Source: Gammaproteobacteria bacterium (GTDB taxonomy: Bacteria; Pseudomonadota; Gammaproteobacteria; Steroidobacterales; Steroidobacteraceae). Taken from it: a DNA stretch of 64,000 nt. The stretch covers positions 310,001 through 374,000 of the forward strand of contig PKRE01000002.1 of the NCBI GenBank assembly GCA_017577615.1, in the 5' to 3' direction. The position numbers and the translations under genes are program-made. This document shows, in pieces, positions 9,389-17,263 of the stretch; the stretch's first letter is position 1, and each line of letters opens with the position of its first letter. The notes beneath the pieces are model-generated. The model was not told the origin of the DNA, did not search any database, and saw only the letters and a list, made by a program, of their open reading frames with translations.

Positions 9389-11314
9389 ATGCCCGTCATT
9401 ACTCTGCCGGACGGCAGTCAGCGTACCTACAGCGAGCCGGTCACGGCCGCAAAAATCGCTGCCGACATCGGTCCCGGCCTGGCCAAGGCGGCAGTTGCAG
9501 CCAGAGTCAATGGCAAGCTCGTCGATCTGTGCGACCCGATCGATGAGGATGCCTCCGTCCAGATCATCACCCCCAAGGATCCCGAGGGGCTCGAGGTCAT
9601 CCGTCACTCCTTCGCCCATCTGCTCGGTCATGCGGTCAAGCAGCTGTACCCGACCGCCAAGATGGTCATCGGTCCGGTGATCGAAGATGGGTTCTATTAC
9701 GACATTGCCTACGAACGGCCGTTCACCCCCGAAGACCTGCAAGCAATCGAGACGCGCATGCGCGAGCTTGCGCTGAAAGACTACGACGTCATCAAGCGCA
9801 TGACGCCACGCGAAGAGGTCATCGAGACATTCAAGAAGCGCGGCGAGGATTACAAGCTTCGTCTCGTGGAGGAGATGCCCGATGTCAAGGAGATGGGGCT
9901 CTACTACCACGAAGAGTACATCGACATGTGCCGCGGCCCGCACGTGCCGAACACGCGTTTCCTGCGCGCTTTCAAGCTGACCAAGCTCGCAGGCGCCTAT
10001 TGGCGCGGCGATGCGCGCAATGAGCAGTTGCAGCGCATCTACGGGACGGCGTGGGCCGACGAGAAGAGCCTGAAGGAATATCTGGCGCGACTCGAAGAGG
10101 CGGAAAAGCGCGACCATCGCAAGCTCGGCCGTGCGCTCGATCTCTTCCACATGCAGGAAGAGGCGCCGGGCATGGTCTTCTGGCATGAGAAGGGCTGGCG
10201 CATCTACCAGACCATCATGCAGTACATGAGCGAAGTGTGGCGCAAGAACGGCTATCGCGAGATCCGCACGCCTCAGCTCGTCGATCGTTCGCTCTGGGAG
10301 AAGTCCGGACATTGGGAGAACTTCCAGGAGGACATGTTCGTCACGGAGTCCGAGAAGCGGGTGTTCGCGGTCAAGCCGATGAACTGCCCGTGCCACGTGC
10401 AGGTCTTCAACCAGGGCGTGAAGAGTTACCGGGACTTACCATATCGCCTCGCCGAGTTCGGCTCGTGCCATCGCAATGAGCCCTCTGGCGCATTGCACGG
10501 GTTGATGCGAGTCCGCGGCTTCGTGCAGGACGATGCCCACATCTTCTGCGAGGAGCATCAGATCGAGAGCGAAGCGATCCGCTTTCTCGACCTGTTTCAC
10601 CAGGTGTACGAGGATTTCGGTTTCAAGGACATCGCCTATAGGCTGGCGACGCGTCCCGAGCATCGCATCGGTTCCGACGAAGTGTGGGACAAGGCCGAGA
10701 AGGCGCTCGCCGATGCGCTCGACAAGCGTAATCTCCCCTGGCGGGAGAAGCCGGGTGAAGGAGCTTTCTACGGTCCCAAGATCGAGTTCACACTCAAGGA
10801 TTCCATCGGCCGACTGTGGCAATGCGGCACGTTACAAGTCGACTTCTCCATGCCGGAACGGCTAGGGGCGAGCTACATCGCGCATGACGGCTCGAAGAAG
10901 GTGCCGGTCATGCTCCATCGAGCAATTTTTGGTTCGCTCGAGCGCTTCATCGGCATCCTCATCGAGGAATATGCTGGAGCTTTTCCGACTTGGCTGGCGC
11001 CCGTGCAAGCGGTCATCATGAACATCACGGATCGGCAGGCCGACTATGTGCGGAAGGTCACCGAAACCCTGCAAAATCAGGGGCTTCGGGTCGAGTCAGA
11101 CTTGCGGAACGAGAAGGTGGGCTTTAAGATTCGCGAACACACACTACAACGCGTCCCATACCTATTGGTAGCTGGTGATCGCGAGGTAAGTTCGAATTCT
11201 CTGGCCGTGCGCACGCGCAGTGGCAAGGATCTCGGAGCGATGCCCGTCGAGGTGTTTGCTCAGAAACTTGCCGAGGAAGTCGCGAGCCGCGGCCGGACTC
11301 GTTTGGAGGTATAA
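9389..11314 (+). CDS. thrS: Threonyl-tRNA synthetase
   Basis: 641 residues, typical length. Domains in order: TGS (1-60), the HxxxH-containing editing/second-additional domain (H-S-F-A-H-L-L-G-H, about 73-81), a class II catalytic core with M-N-C-P-C-H (zinc cysteine) and R-A-I-F-G-S-L-E-R motif 3, and the anticodon-binding domain from about 540. ATG at 9389 is chosen because it begins the TGS domain (M-P-V-I-T-L-P-D-G). The longer frame from 9311 adds unrelated residues. It is the first gene of thrS-infC-rpmI-rplT. Its last codons contain the infC ribosome site. Confidence 0.97.
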   Translation: MPVITLPDGSQRTYSEPVTAAKIAADIGPGLAKAAVAARVNGKLVDLCDPIDEDASVQIITPKDPEGLEVIRHSFAHLLGHAVKQLYPTAKMVIGPVIEDGFYYDIAYERPFTPEDLQAIETRMRELALKDYDVIKRMTPREEVIETFKKRGEDYKLRLVEEMPDVKEMGLYYHEEYIDMCRGPHVPNTRFLRAFKLTKLAGAYWRGDARNEQLQRIYGTAWADEKSLKEYLARLEEAEKRDHRKLGRALDLFHMQEEAPGMVFWHEKGWRIYQTIMQYMSEVWRKNGYREIRTPQLVDRSLWEKSGHWENFQEDMFVTESEKRVFAVKPMNCPCHVQVFNQGVKSYRDLPYRLAEFGSCHRNEPSGALHGLMRVRGFVQDDAHIFCEEHQIESEAIRFLDLFHQVYEDFGFKDIAYRLATRPEHRIGSDEVWDKAEKALADALDKRNLPWREKPGEGAFYGPKIEFTLKDSIGRLWQCGTLQVDFSMPERLGASYIAHDGSKKVPVMLHRAIFGSLERFIGILIEEYAGAFPTWLAPVQAVIMNITDRQADYVRKVTETLQNQGLRVESDLRNEKVGFKIREHTLQRVPYLLVAGDREVSSNSLAVRTRSGKDLGAMPVEVFAQKLAEEVASRGRTRLEV

Positions 11315-11317
11315 CGC

Positions 11318-11842
11318 ATCGCTGCTCCTACTGGTAAGCGCATTAGGCGCAACGAAGAGATCACGGCGCCGCGTGTGCGCGTGATCGATGCTCAGGGCCG
11401 CCAGGTTGGCATCTTGAGCCGTCAGGAAGCATTGGAGATGGCGCAGGACGCGGACTTGGATCTCGTGGAGGTCTCGCCGACAGCGGATCCGCCGGTCTGC
11501 CGCATCATGGACTACGGCAAGTTCTTGTTCGAGCAGAACAAGAAGGCGCATGCGGCAAGACGCAAGCAGAAGCAGATCCAGATCAAGGAAGTGAAGTTTC
11601 GCCCTGGAACGGAAGAGGGCGACTATCAGGTGAAACTGCGCAATTTGATCCGCTTCCTACAAGAAGGCGACAAGGCCAAGGTGACGCTACGTTTCCGCGG
11701 TCGCGAAATGGTGCATCAAGACGTCGGTCGCGAGCTGTTGAATCGTGTGCAGCAAGACTTGGCGCCGTATGGACAGGTCGAGCAGATGCCGCAGATGGAA
11801 GGGCGGCAGATGGTGATGCTGATCGGACCCAAGAAGAAATGA
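11318..11842 (+). CDS. infC: Translation initiation factor IF-3, AUC start codon
   Basis: 174 residues when begun at ATC 11318. It reads M-A-A-P-T-G-K-R-I-R-R-N-E-E-I, matching the usual IF-3 N terminus. GGAGGT at 11305-11310 lies seven bases upstream, inside the end of thrS. No ATG, GTG or TTG in this frame would keep the conserved R-R-N-E-E-I segment. IF-3 genes commonly use AUU/AUC/AUA, which lets IF-3, a proofreader against non-standard starts, repress itself; that autoregulation is family knowledge applied here. IF-3 binds the 30S subunit and checks start codon-initiator pairing. It has an N domain, a lysine-rich linker (about 75-95) and a C domain. Confidence 0.93.
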   Translation: MAAPTGKRIRRNEEITAPRVRVIDAQGRQVGILSRQEALEMAQDADLDLVEVSPTADPPVCRIMDYGKFLFEQNKKAHAARRKQKQIQIKEVKFRPGTEEGDYQVKLRNLIRFLQEGDKAKVTLRFRGREMVHQDVGRELLNRVQQDLAPYGQVEQMPQMEGRQMVMLIGPKKK

Positions 11843-11874
11843 GCTTCGCTCGTTTCTTCGCGAATGCAAGGTAG

Positions 11875-11972
11875 GCGGCGTGTCGCTTGAAGCGACGCCG
11901 CTTCGCCTTGCTCGCACTGAAGGCTCGTTTTGGCGAGCCACACAACAAGTGAGCAACGCATCGTATGCGTTG
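11875..11972 (+). promoter_or_regulatory. Three tandem hairpins in the infC-rpmI leader
   Basis: The 200-base gap before rpmI contains three stems. The first (11875-11901) pairs GCGGC/GCCGC and GTCGC/GCGAC across a bulge. The second (11922-11939) pairs GGCTCG/CGAGCC. The third (11954-11972) pairs CAACGCAT/ATGCGTTG around CGT. In many bacteria L20 represses its own operon by binding a structured rpmI leader. This region is the expected place for such control, but the exact L20 site is not identifiable by eye. Confidence 0.5.
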
Positions 11973-12042
11973 TCCCGCCCGACAGGGTGTTCCGATGAAC
12001 ATTCCTCAAGGGCTATAACCCGAGCCAAGGAGCTCTTTTGTC

Positions 12043-12240
12043 ATGCCTAAGTTGAAAACCAATCGCGGGGCGGCGAAACGCTTTCGCAAGACCGCCCACG
12101 GGTTCAAGCGAGCCCAATCTCACCGTCGTCACATCCTAACCAAGAAGCCGAGCAAGCGTAAGCGCCAGCTGCGTGCATCCAGCATGATTGCGAAGCAGGA
12201 CCTGGGGCGGCTCGCTCAGTTGCTTCCACACGCGAAGTGA
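12043..12240 (+). CDS. rpmI: 50S ribosomal protein L35
   Basis: 65 residues, very basic. It begins M-P-K-L-K-T-N-R-G-A-A-K-R-F and ends with a lysine/arginine-rich helix, as in all bacterial L35. A structural protein of the large subunit. It is 11 bases upstream of rplT, with AAGGAG in the leader. It is co-transcribed with and translationally linked to L20 in the standard gene order. Confidence 0.97.
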   Translation: MPKLKTNRGAAKRFRKTAHGFKRAQSHRRHILTKKPSKRKRQLRASSMIAKQDLGRLAQLLPHAK

Positions 12241-12251
12241 AGGAGTGACAC

Positions 12252-12620
12252 ATGGCACGCGTTAAGAGAGGCGTCGTCGCCGGCGCTCGCCACAAGAAAG
12301 TACTCAAGAAGGCGAAGGGCTATTACAACGCTCGTCGCAAGAGCTATCGCGTTGCGAAGCAAGCCGTCATCAAGGCCGGTCAATACGCTTATCGCGATCG
12401 CAAGGCCAAGAAGCGCACCATGCGGGCGCTCTGGATCACGCGTATCAACGCCGAGGCTCGCGTTCACGGCCTGTCCTACAGCAAGCTCATCGCTGGCATG
12501 AATGCGGCGGGCCTTGCAATCGATCGCAAGGTGCTTGCCGACCTCGCCATGCAAGATCCTGCCGCGTTTGGTGTGATCGCGCAGAAGGCCAAAGAAAGCC
12601 TCCTCAAGCAGGCGGCGTAG
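12252..12620 (+). CDS. rplT: 50S ribosomal protein L20
   Basis: 122 residues. The extended basic N-terminal tail (M-A-R-V-K-R-G-V...H-K-K-V-L-K-K-A-K-G-Y-Y) binds 23S rRNA, and a globular C-terminal half follows. L20 is needed for early 50S assembly and is the usual autogenous repressor of infC-rpmI-rplT. AAGGAGTGACAC precedes the ATG. Confidence 0.97.
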   Translation: MARVKRGVVAGARHKKVLKKAKGYYNARRKSYRVAKQAVIKAGQYAYRDRKAKKRTMRALWITRINAEARVHGLSYSKLIAGMNAAGLAIDRKVLADLAMQDPAAFGVIAQKAKESLLKQAA

Positions 12621-12676
12621 CGCTGCCTGCCTTGGGCGCTGGGGCACATCCGGACACTGAGCCCTGGCGATAGCAA

Positions 12677-12707
12677 GAGGCGAATGCACGTTGCGTGCAT
12701 TCGCCTC
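12677..12707 (+). terminator. Strong hairpin after rplT
   Basis: A perfect 13-bp stem (12677-12689 with 12695-12707) with loop GTTGC. No U run follows, so it may terminate weakly or protect the 3' end. It lies where some enterobacteria carry the pheM attenuator, but no phenylalanine-rich leader peptide is visible here. Confidence 0.6.
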
Positions 12708-12781
12708 GCTGGTAATCTGCATGGCGGGCTCTGCAGCGTGCTGCCTCTGAGCCAGGGCCCAGCAGTCCGTACACTCCGCAT

Positions 12782-13810
12782 ATGACCGACACTGCTGCAG
12801 ATCTTTCTACCCTCGTGGCGGCGGCTTGCGCCGAGATCGCCGAAAGTCAGAACGTCGAGCAACTGGAGGCGATTCGAGTTCGTCTGCTGGGGAAGAAGGG
12901 AGAGATCACGGCGCGGCTCAAGGCGCTCGGCAGCATGGATCCAGAGACGCGGCGAGTCGCCGGTGCGAAGATCAACGAGGCTAAAGAGAAGCTGCAGACC
13001 GCGATCGAAGAACGGCGCGCGCAGCTCGAAGAAGAGCTGCTGGCGCGGCAGCTTGCGAGCGAGACGGTCGATGTCACCTTGCCCGGCAGAGGACAACGCA
13101 TCGGTGGTCTACACCCGGTGACACGCGTGCGCCGCAGGATCGAGCAGATCTTCAAGAGCGCGGGGTTTCAGATCGCAGACGGTCCCGAGATCGAAGACGA
13201 CTGGCACAACTTCGAGGCGCTCAACATCCCTGCCAACCACCCGGCGCGGGCGATGCACGACACGTTCTACTTCCCCGACGGGCGCCTGCTACGTACTCAC
13301 ACTTCTCCCGTCCAAGTGCGCGTGATGGAGCGGCAAAAGCCGCCCGTGCGGGTCATCGTGCCCGGTCGCGTCTATCGCTGCGACTCGGACATGACGCATA
13401 CGCCCATGTTTCATCAAGTCGAGGGGCTCGTCGTGGACGAGGGCATTTCCTTTGCCAACTTGAAGGCGATCCTGCACAGCTTCATGCGGGCGCTGTTCGA
13501 GAAGGACGTCAAGATGCGACTGCGCCCATCGTACTTTCCTTTCACTGAGCCGTCTGCGGAGGTCGATATCTCGTGTGTTTCCTGCGGTGGCTCGGGCTGT
13601 CGGGTGTGCAAGAACACTGGATGGGTTGAGGTCGCAGGCTGCGGCGTCGTACATCCGAACGTGCTGCGCGCCGTCGGTATCGATACCGAGCGCTACACAG
13701 GCTACGCGTTCGGGATGGGGATCGATCGGTTGACGATGCTTCGCTACAACGTGAACGACATCCGCATGTACTTCGAGAACGATCTGCGGTTCCTCAGGCA
13801 ATTCGCATGA
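12782..13810 (+). CDS. pheS: Phenylalanyl-tRNA synthetase alpha subunit
   Basis: 342 residues: an N-terminal coiled-coil (about 1-90) that contacts tRNA, then the class II catalytic domain. Recognisable segments are H-P-A-R-A-M-H-D-T-F-Y, L-R-T-H-T-S-P-V-Q, the motif with F-P-F-T-E-P-S-A-E-V and G-F-G-M-G-I-D-R-like motif 3 (G-M-G-I-D-R-L-T-M-L). It forms an alpha2-beta2 enzyme with PheT. The start codon lies about 75 bases beyond the rplT hairpin. Confidence 0.97.
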   Translation: MTDTAADLSTLVAAACAEIAESQNVEQLEAIRVRLLGKKGEITARLKALGSMDPETRRVAGAKINEAKEKLQTAIEERRAQLEEELLARQLASETVDVTLPGRGQRIGGLHPVTRVRRRIEQIFKSAGFQIADGPEIEDDWHNFEALNIPANHPARAMHDTFYFPDGRLLRTHTSPVQVRVMERQKPPVRVIVPGRVYRCDSDMTHTPMFHQVEGLVVDEGISFANLKAILHSFMRALFEKDVKMRLRPSYFPFTEPSAEVDISCVSCGGSGCRVCKNTGWVEVAGCGVVHPNVLRAVGIDTERYTGYAFGMGIDRLTMLRYNVNDIRMYFENDLRFLRQFA

Positions 13811-13907
13811 GACACGACACGGTGCACGAAGCGCAGCGGGTGGAAGACGGTGCCTGCGCGCAGGCGCATGCACGAAGCTATAGCCTACAGCCTACAGCTC
13901 ACGCACT

Positions 13908-16280
13908 ATGAGAATCAGCCTCGATTGGCTTCGCGATTGGGTCGACGTCGGGAGCGACGTAGCTGAGCTTGCGCACGCGCTCACGATGGCTGGTCTGGAA
14001 ATCGAAGGTGTGCATCGAGCCGGTCCGGAGCTCAATGGGGTGGTGGTCGGCGAGGTGCTTGCCGTCGAAAAGCACCCCAACGCCGAGAAGCTGAGCATCT
14101 GCCGAGTGTCGGATGGCCGCGAGCAGCTGCAGATCGTTTGTGGCGCACCCAATGTGCGTGCAGGGATGAAGGCTCCGCTGGCCAAGATCGGCGCCGTGCT
14201 GCCAAACGGCGTGACCATCAAGCAGGCGAAGCTACGCGGCGTCGACTCGTTCGGCATGCTGTGCTCCGCCAAGGAGCTGGCGCTTGCCGAGGATGCAAAC
14301 GGCCTCTACGAGTTGCCTGCGACCTTGACGGTGGGAGCGCCGCTCAGCGAAGCACTCGCTTTGAACGACACGATCCTGGAGGTGAATCTCACGCCGAATC
14401 GAGGGGACTGCATGAGCGTCCTCGGTCTCGCGCGCGAGGTTGCGGCCATTCGCAGGACACCGCTACGCAATCCAGCCCAGGCGCGCGTCGAAGCCGTCAT
14501 TGACGAGACCTTCCCCGTCCGTCTCGAAGCTCCTGAGGCTTGCTCCAAATTCGTCGGGCGTGTCATCAAAGGGGTCACCCCGGATGCACGCTCGCCCTTC
14601 TGGATGCAGGAGCGCCTGCGCCGCGCCGGCATTCGCCCGATCAACGCAGTCGTCGACGTGACCAACTACGTGATGCTCGAGCTGGGGCAGCCGATGCATG
14701 CGTACGACCTCAGCTCACTGCGGGGCGCCGTCGTCGTTCGACACGCGAGAGCGGGTGAGACCTTGACGCTCCTCGACGGACGCACGGTCGAGCTGACACC
14801 GGATGTCCTGGTGATCGCCGACGAGCACACCGTTCTGGGCATGGCCGGCGTGATGGGGGGCGAGAATTCCGGAATTCGTGCCACGACGACCGATGTGTTC
14901 CTCGAGGTTGCCTACTTCGATCCGGACAGCATCGCCGGTCGTGGGCGTCGGTACGGCCTCATCACCGATGCCTCGCAGCGTTTCGAGCGAGGTGTCGATC
15001 CCGAGTTGCAGGAGCGAGCGAGTGAGCGGGCGACACAGCTGCTGATCGAGTGCGCCGGCGGGCAACCCGGACCGTTGCATGTCGTGCGACACGAAGTACC
15101 GGTGCGCGATCCGATTCGTTTACGCCACAAGCGCGTGCAGCGTGTGCTGGGTGCGGCGATCTCAGCCGACGAAGTTGCAGACTGCCTGCGCCGCCTGCAG
15201 ATCGAGCTGCGGGAAGCCAGCTCGGACGGCGCGACAGCCTGGCTGGCTGTTCCGCCGTCTTGGCGATTTGACCTGCGGATCGAGGAAGACTTGATCGAAG
15301 AGGTCGCCCGTCTGTACGGCTACGACAATATTCCCGAGACGCCAGCGCCGACTTTCGAAATGGTCGCGCCGTTCACCGAAGCTCGCGTGAGCAACGAGCG
15401 CGCGGCCGACGTCCTCGTCGATCGGGGTTATCAGGAGGCGATCACGTACTCGTTCACCGATGCGCGCGCTCAAGAAGAGCTGTGCGGCGACGCCGGCCTC
15501 GCACTCCAGAACCCGATTTCCGCTGAGCTCGGTGCCATGCGCGTCTCGCTGTGGCCGGGACTGATCGAAGCACTGCGACAGAATCAGCGGCGACAGCAAA
15601 CACGGGTGCGCTTGTTCGAGATCGGTCGACGCTACGCAAGCGAGGATGGTGCTGAGACCGAGGTGATCGCTGGATTGGCGGCCGGTCCACGCATGCCCGA
15701 GCAGTGGGACGTGCAGGAGGTCATGGTTGACTTCTTCGATGTCAAAGCCGATGTCGAAGCGCTTCTTACCTTGACAGGGGCGAAGGATGAGTTCCGGTTC
15801 GTGCGAGCGGAGCACCCGGCCTTGCACCCCGGTCAGAGCGCGCGAATCCTGCGGGGCGACCGGCCGGTGGGCTGGCTGGGCGCGTTACATCCCCGCCACG
15901 TACAACGGCTTGATTTGACATATCCTGCGGTGCTGTTCGAGCTGGAAACTGCATCAGCGCTGGCTGCACGGGTGCCGGCTTATGCCGAGATCTCGAAATA
16001 CCCAGCCATCCGGCGCGATATTGCGCCGATCGTGGATGAAGACGTCGCATCCGAGGCCGTGATGCAAGTTGTGCGCACCAGCGCCGGGACATTGCTGAAA
16101 GATCTCGACATACTATCGGTCTACAGCGGCCCGCAGATCGAGAAAGGCAAGAAGAGCATAGCCTTAGCGCTCGTTTTACAGGATACTTCCCGGACTCTAA
16201 CGGACAGCGAAGCTGATGCCGTTGTGGCGCGGATTCTGGAGAGCCTGCGCCGTGAGCTCAACGCTAGGATCCGAGAATAG
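13908..16280 (+). CDS. pheT: Phenylalanyl-tRNA synthetase beta subunit
   Basis: 790 residues, normal length. It has an N-terminal tRNA-binding EMAP-like domain (about 40-150), B3/B4 editing domain, B5 and the catalytic-like core, and a C-terminal ferredoxin-fold anticodon-binding domain (about 700-790). It performs Tyr-tRNA editing and tRNA recognition for the PheST tetramer. The 97-base gap after pheS includes short AGCCTAC direct repeats of unknown meaning. Its stop is three bases from ihfA. Confidence 0.97.
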   Translation: MRISLDWLRDWVDVGSDVAELAHALTMAGLEIEGVHRAGPELNGVVVGEVLAVEKHPNAEKLSICRVSDGREQLQIVCGAPNVRAGMKAPLAKIGAVLPNGVTIKQAKLRGVDSFGMLCSAKELALAEDANGLYELPATLTVGAPLSEALALNDTILEVNLTPNRGDCMSVLGLAREVAAIRRTPLRNPAQARVEAVIDETFPVRLEAPEACSKFVGRVIKGVTPDARSPFWMQERLRRAGIRPINAVVDVTNYVMLELGQPMHAYDLSSLRGAVVVRHARAGETLTLLDGRTVELTPDVLVIADEHTVLGMAGVMGGENSGIRATTTDVFLEVAYFDPDSIAGRGRRYGLITDASQRFERGVDPELQERASERATQLLIECAGGQPGPLHVVRHEVPVRDPIRLRHKRVQRVLGAAISADEVADCLRRLQIELREASSDGATAWLAVPPSWRFDLRIEEDLIEEVARLYGYDNIPETPAPTFEMVAPFTEARVSNERAADVLVDRGYQEAITYSFTDARAQEELCGDAGLALQNPISAELGAMRVSLWPGLIEALRQNQRRQQTRVRLFEIGRRYASEDGAETEVIAGLAAGPRMPEQWDVQEVMVDFFDVKADVEALLTLTGAKDEFRFVRAEHPALHPGQSARILRGDRPVGWLGALHPRHVQRLDLTYPAVLFELETASALAARVPAYAEISKYPAIRRDIAPIVDEDVASEAVMQVVRTSAGTLLKDLDILSVYSGPQIEKGKKSIALALVLQDTSRTLTDSEADAVVARILESLRRELNARIRE

Positions 16281-16283
16281 ACA

Positions 16284-16583
16284 ATGGCGCTGACCAAAGC
16301 TGACATCGCAGAGGCACTGTTCGATCAACTGGGGCTCAACAAACGCGAGGCGCGCGAGCTGGTCGATTTGTTCTTCGAAGAAGTGCGTGCCGCGCTGGCG
16401 ATGGGTAAGCAAGTCAAGCTGTCGGGATTCGGCAACTTTGACCTTCGCGACAAGAATCAGCGCCCGGGGCGCAATCCAAAAACAGGCGAGGAAATTCCGA
16501 TCAGCGCACGGCGGGTCGTGACATTCAGACCGGGACAGAAGCTGAAGGCTCGAGTCGAGGCTTATGCTGGAACCAGGCAATAA
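16284..16583 (+). CDS. ihfA: Integration host factor alpha subunit
   Basis: 99 residues of the HU/IHF fold. The DNA-minor-groove arm has G-R-N-P-K-T-G-E-E-I-P-I, with the alpha-type R-R-V-V-T-F-R-P-G-Q-K at the base. It bends DNA as a heterodimer with IHF-beta. The pheST-ihfA linkage (overlap region only a few bases) is classic for gammaproteobacteria. Confidence 0.96.
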   Translation: MALTKADIAEALFDQLGLNKREARELVDLFFEEVRAALAMGKQVKLSGFGNFDLRDKNQRPGRNPKTGEEIPISARRVVTFRPGQKLKARVEAYAGTRQ

Positions 16584-16920
16584 CAACGAGTTGCCGCCGA
16601 TTCCTGGCAAGCGCTACTTCACGATCGGCGAGGTGAGCGAGCTGTGTGGCGTCAAGCCGCACGTGCTGCGCTATTGGGAGCAGGAGTTCCCGCAGCTCAA
16701 GCCCGTCAAGCGCCGCGGCAACCGGCGCTATTATCAGCGCCAGGACGTGCTCATCATTCGACAGATCAGGAGCCTTCTCTACGAGCAGGGCTTCACGATC
16801 GGCGGTGCGCGCAATCGCCTGCAAGGCGAGGAAGCCCGTGACGATCTCACGCAGGCCCAGCAAATTATTCGGCAGGTTCGCATCGAGCTCGAAGAGATCC
16901 TGCGCATCCTGCGACGCTAG
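16564..16920 (+). CDS. MerR-family transcriptional regulator
   Basis: 118 residues. The N-terminal winged helix-turn-helix has K-R-Y-F-T-I-G-E-V-S-E-L-C-G-V (about 17-31) and V-L-R-Y-W-E-Q-E-F. A dimerisation helix follows and ends at the last residue, so there is no separate ligand-binding domain. The start overlaps the end of ihfA by 20 bases. This small MerR protein is the conserved neighbour of ihfA in many gammaproteobacteria. Its targets are not known from the sequence. Confidence 0.93.
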   Translation: MLEPGNNNELPPIPGKRYFTIGEVSELCGVKPHVLRYWEQEFPQLKPVKRRGNRRYYQRQDVLIIRQIRSLLYEQGFTIGGARNRLQGEEARDDLTQAQQIIRQVRIELEEILRILRR

Positions 16921-17065
16921 GGTGCGGACCGCTCGTGTAGCGCGGGCGCGCTTCTCATTCCGATTCCTTGGAGAAAATTCGCTCAAGGGAGCATGCCTGT
17001 GGGGCGGATGCGGGCTGGCGCGATCGCCAAAGCAGCAAGCGTCACGAAGGCAGGCAAGGAAGGAT

Positions 17066-17142
17066 TGGTCGGGACGGCGAGATTCGAACTCGCGACCCCT
17101 TGCACCCCATGCAAGTGCGCTACCAGGCTGCGCCACGTCCCG
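17066..17142 (-). tRNA. tRNA-Pro(GGG)
   Basis: Minus-strand cloverleaf: acceptor CGGGACG/CGTCCCG, D arm GGCGCAGCCTGGTAGCGC, anticodon arm CTTGC-ATGGGGT-GCAAG (anticodon GGG), T arm GAGTTCGAATCTC, discriminator A and encoded CCA. Confidence 0.97.
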
Positions 17143-17263
17143 ACCAGGGCCGCGATGCTATAGGCCACGGCGCCGACTTGCAACTTCGCAATTGCGCCGG
17201 CGTATCCGTGACCGTCGCGCATGCGCGCGTTACTATCGAACCCCCATCGATTCTTGACGGCGC

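Noticed and set aside
12621..12781. Possible pheM-type attenuator before pheST
   Set aside because: A strong hairpin is present but there is no phenylalanine-rich leader peptide and no U run, so I list it only as a hairpin.
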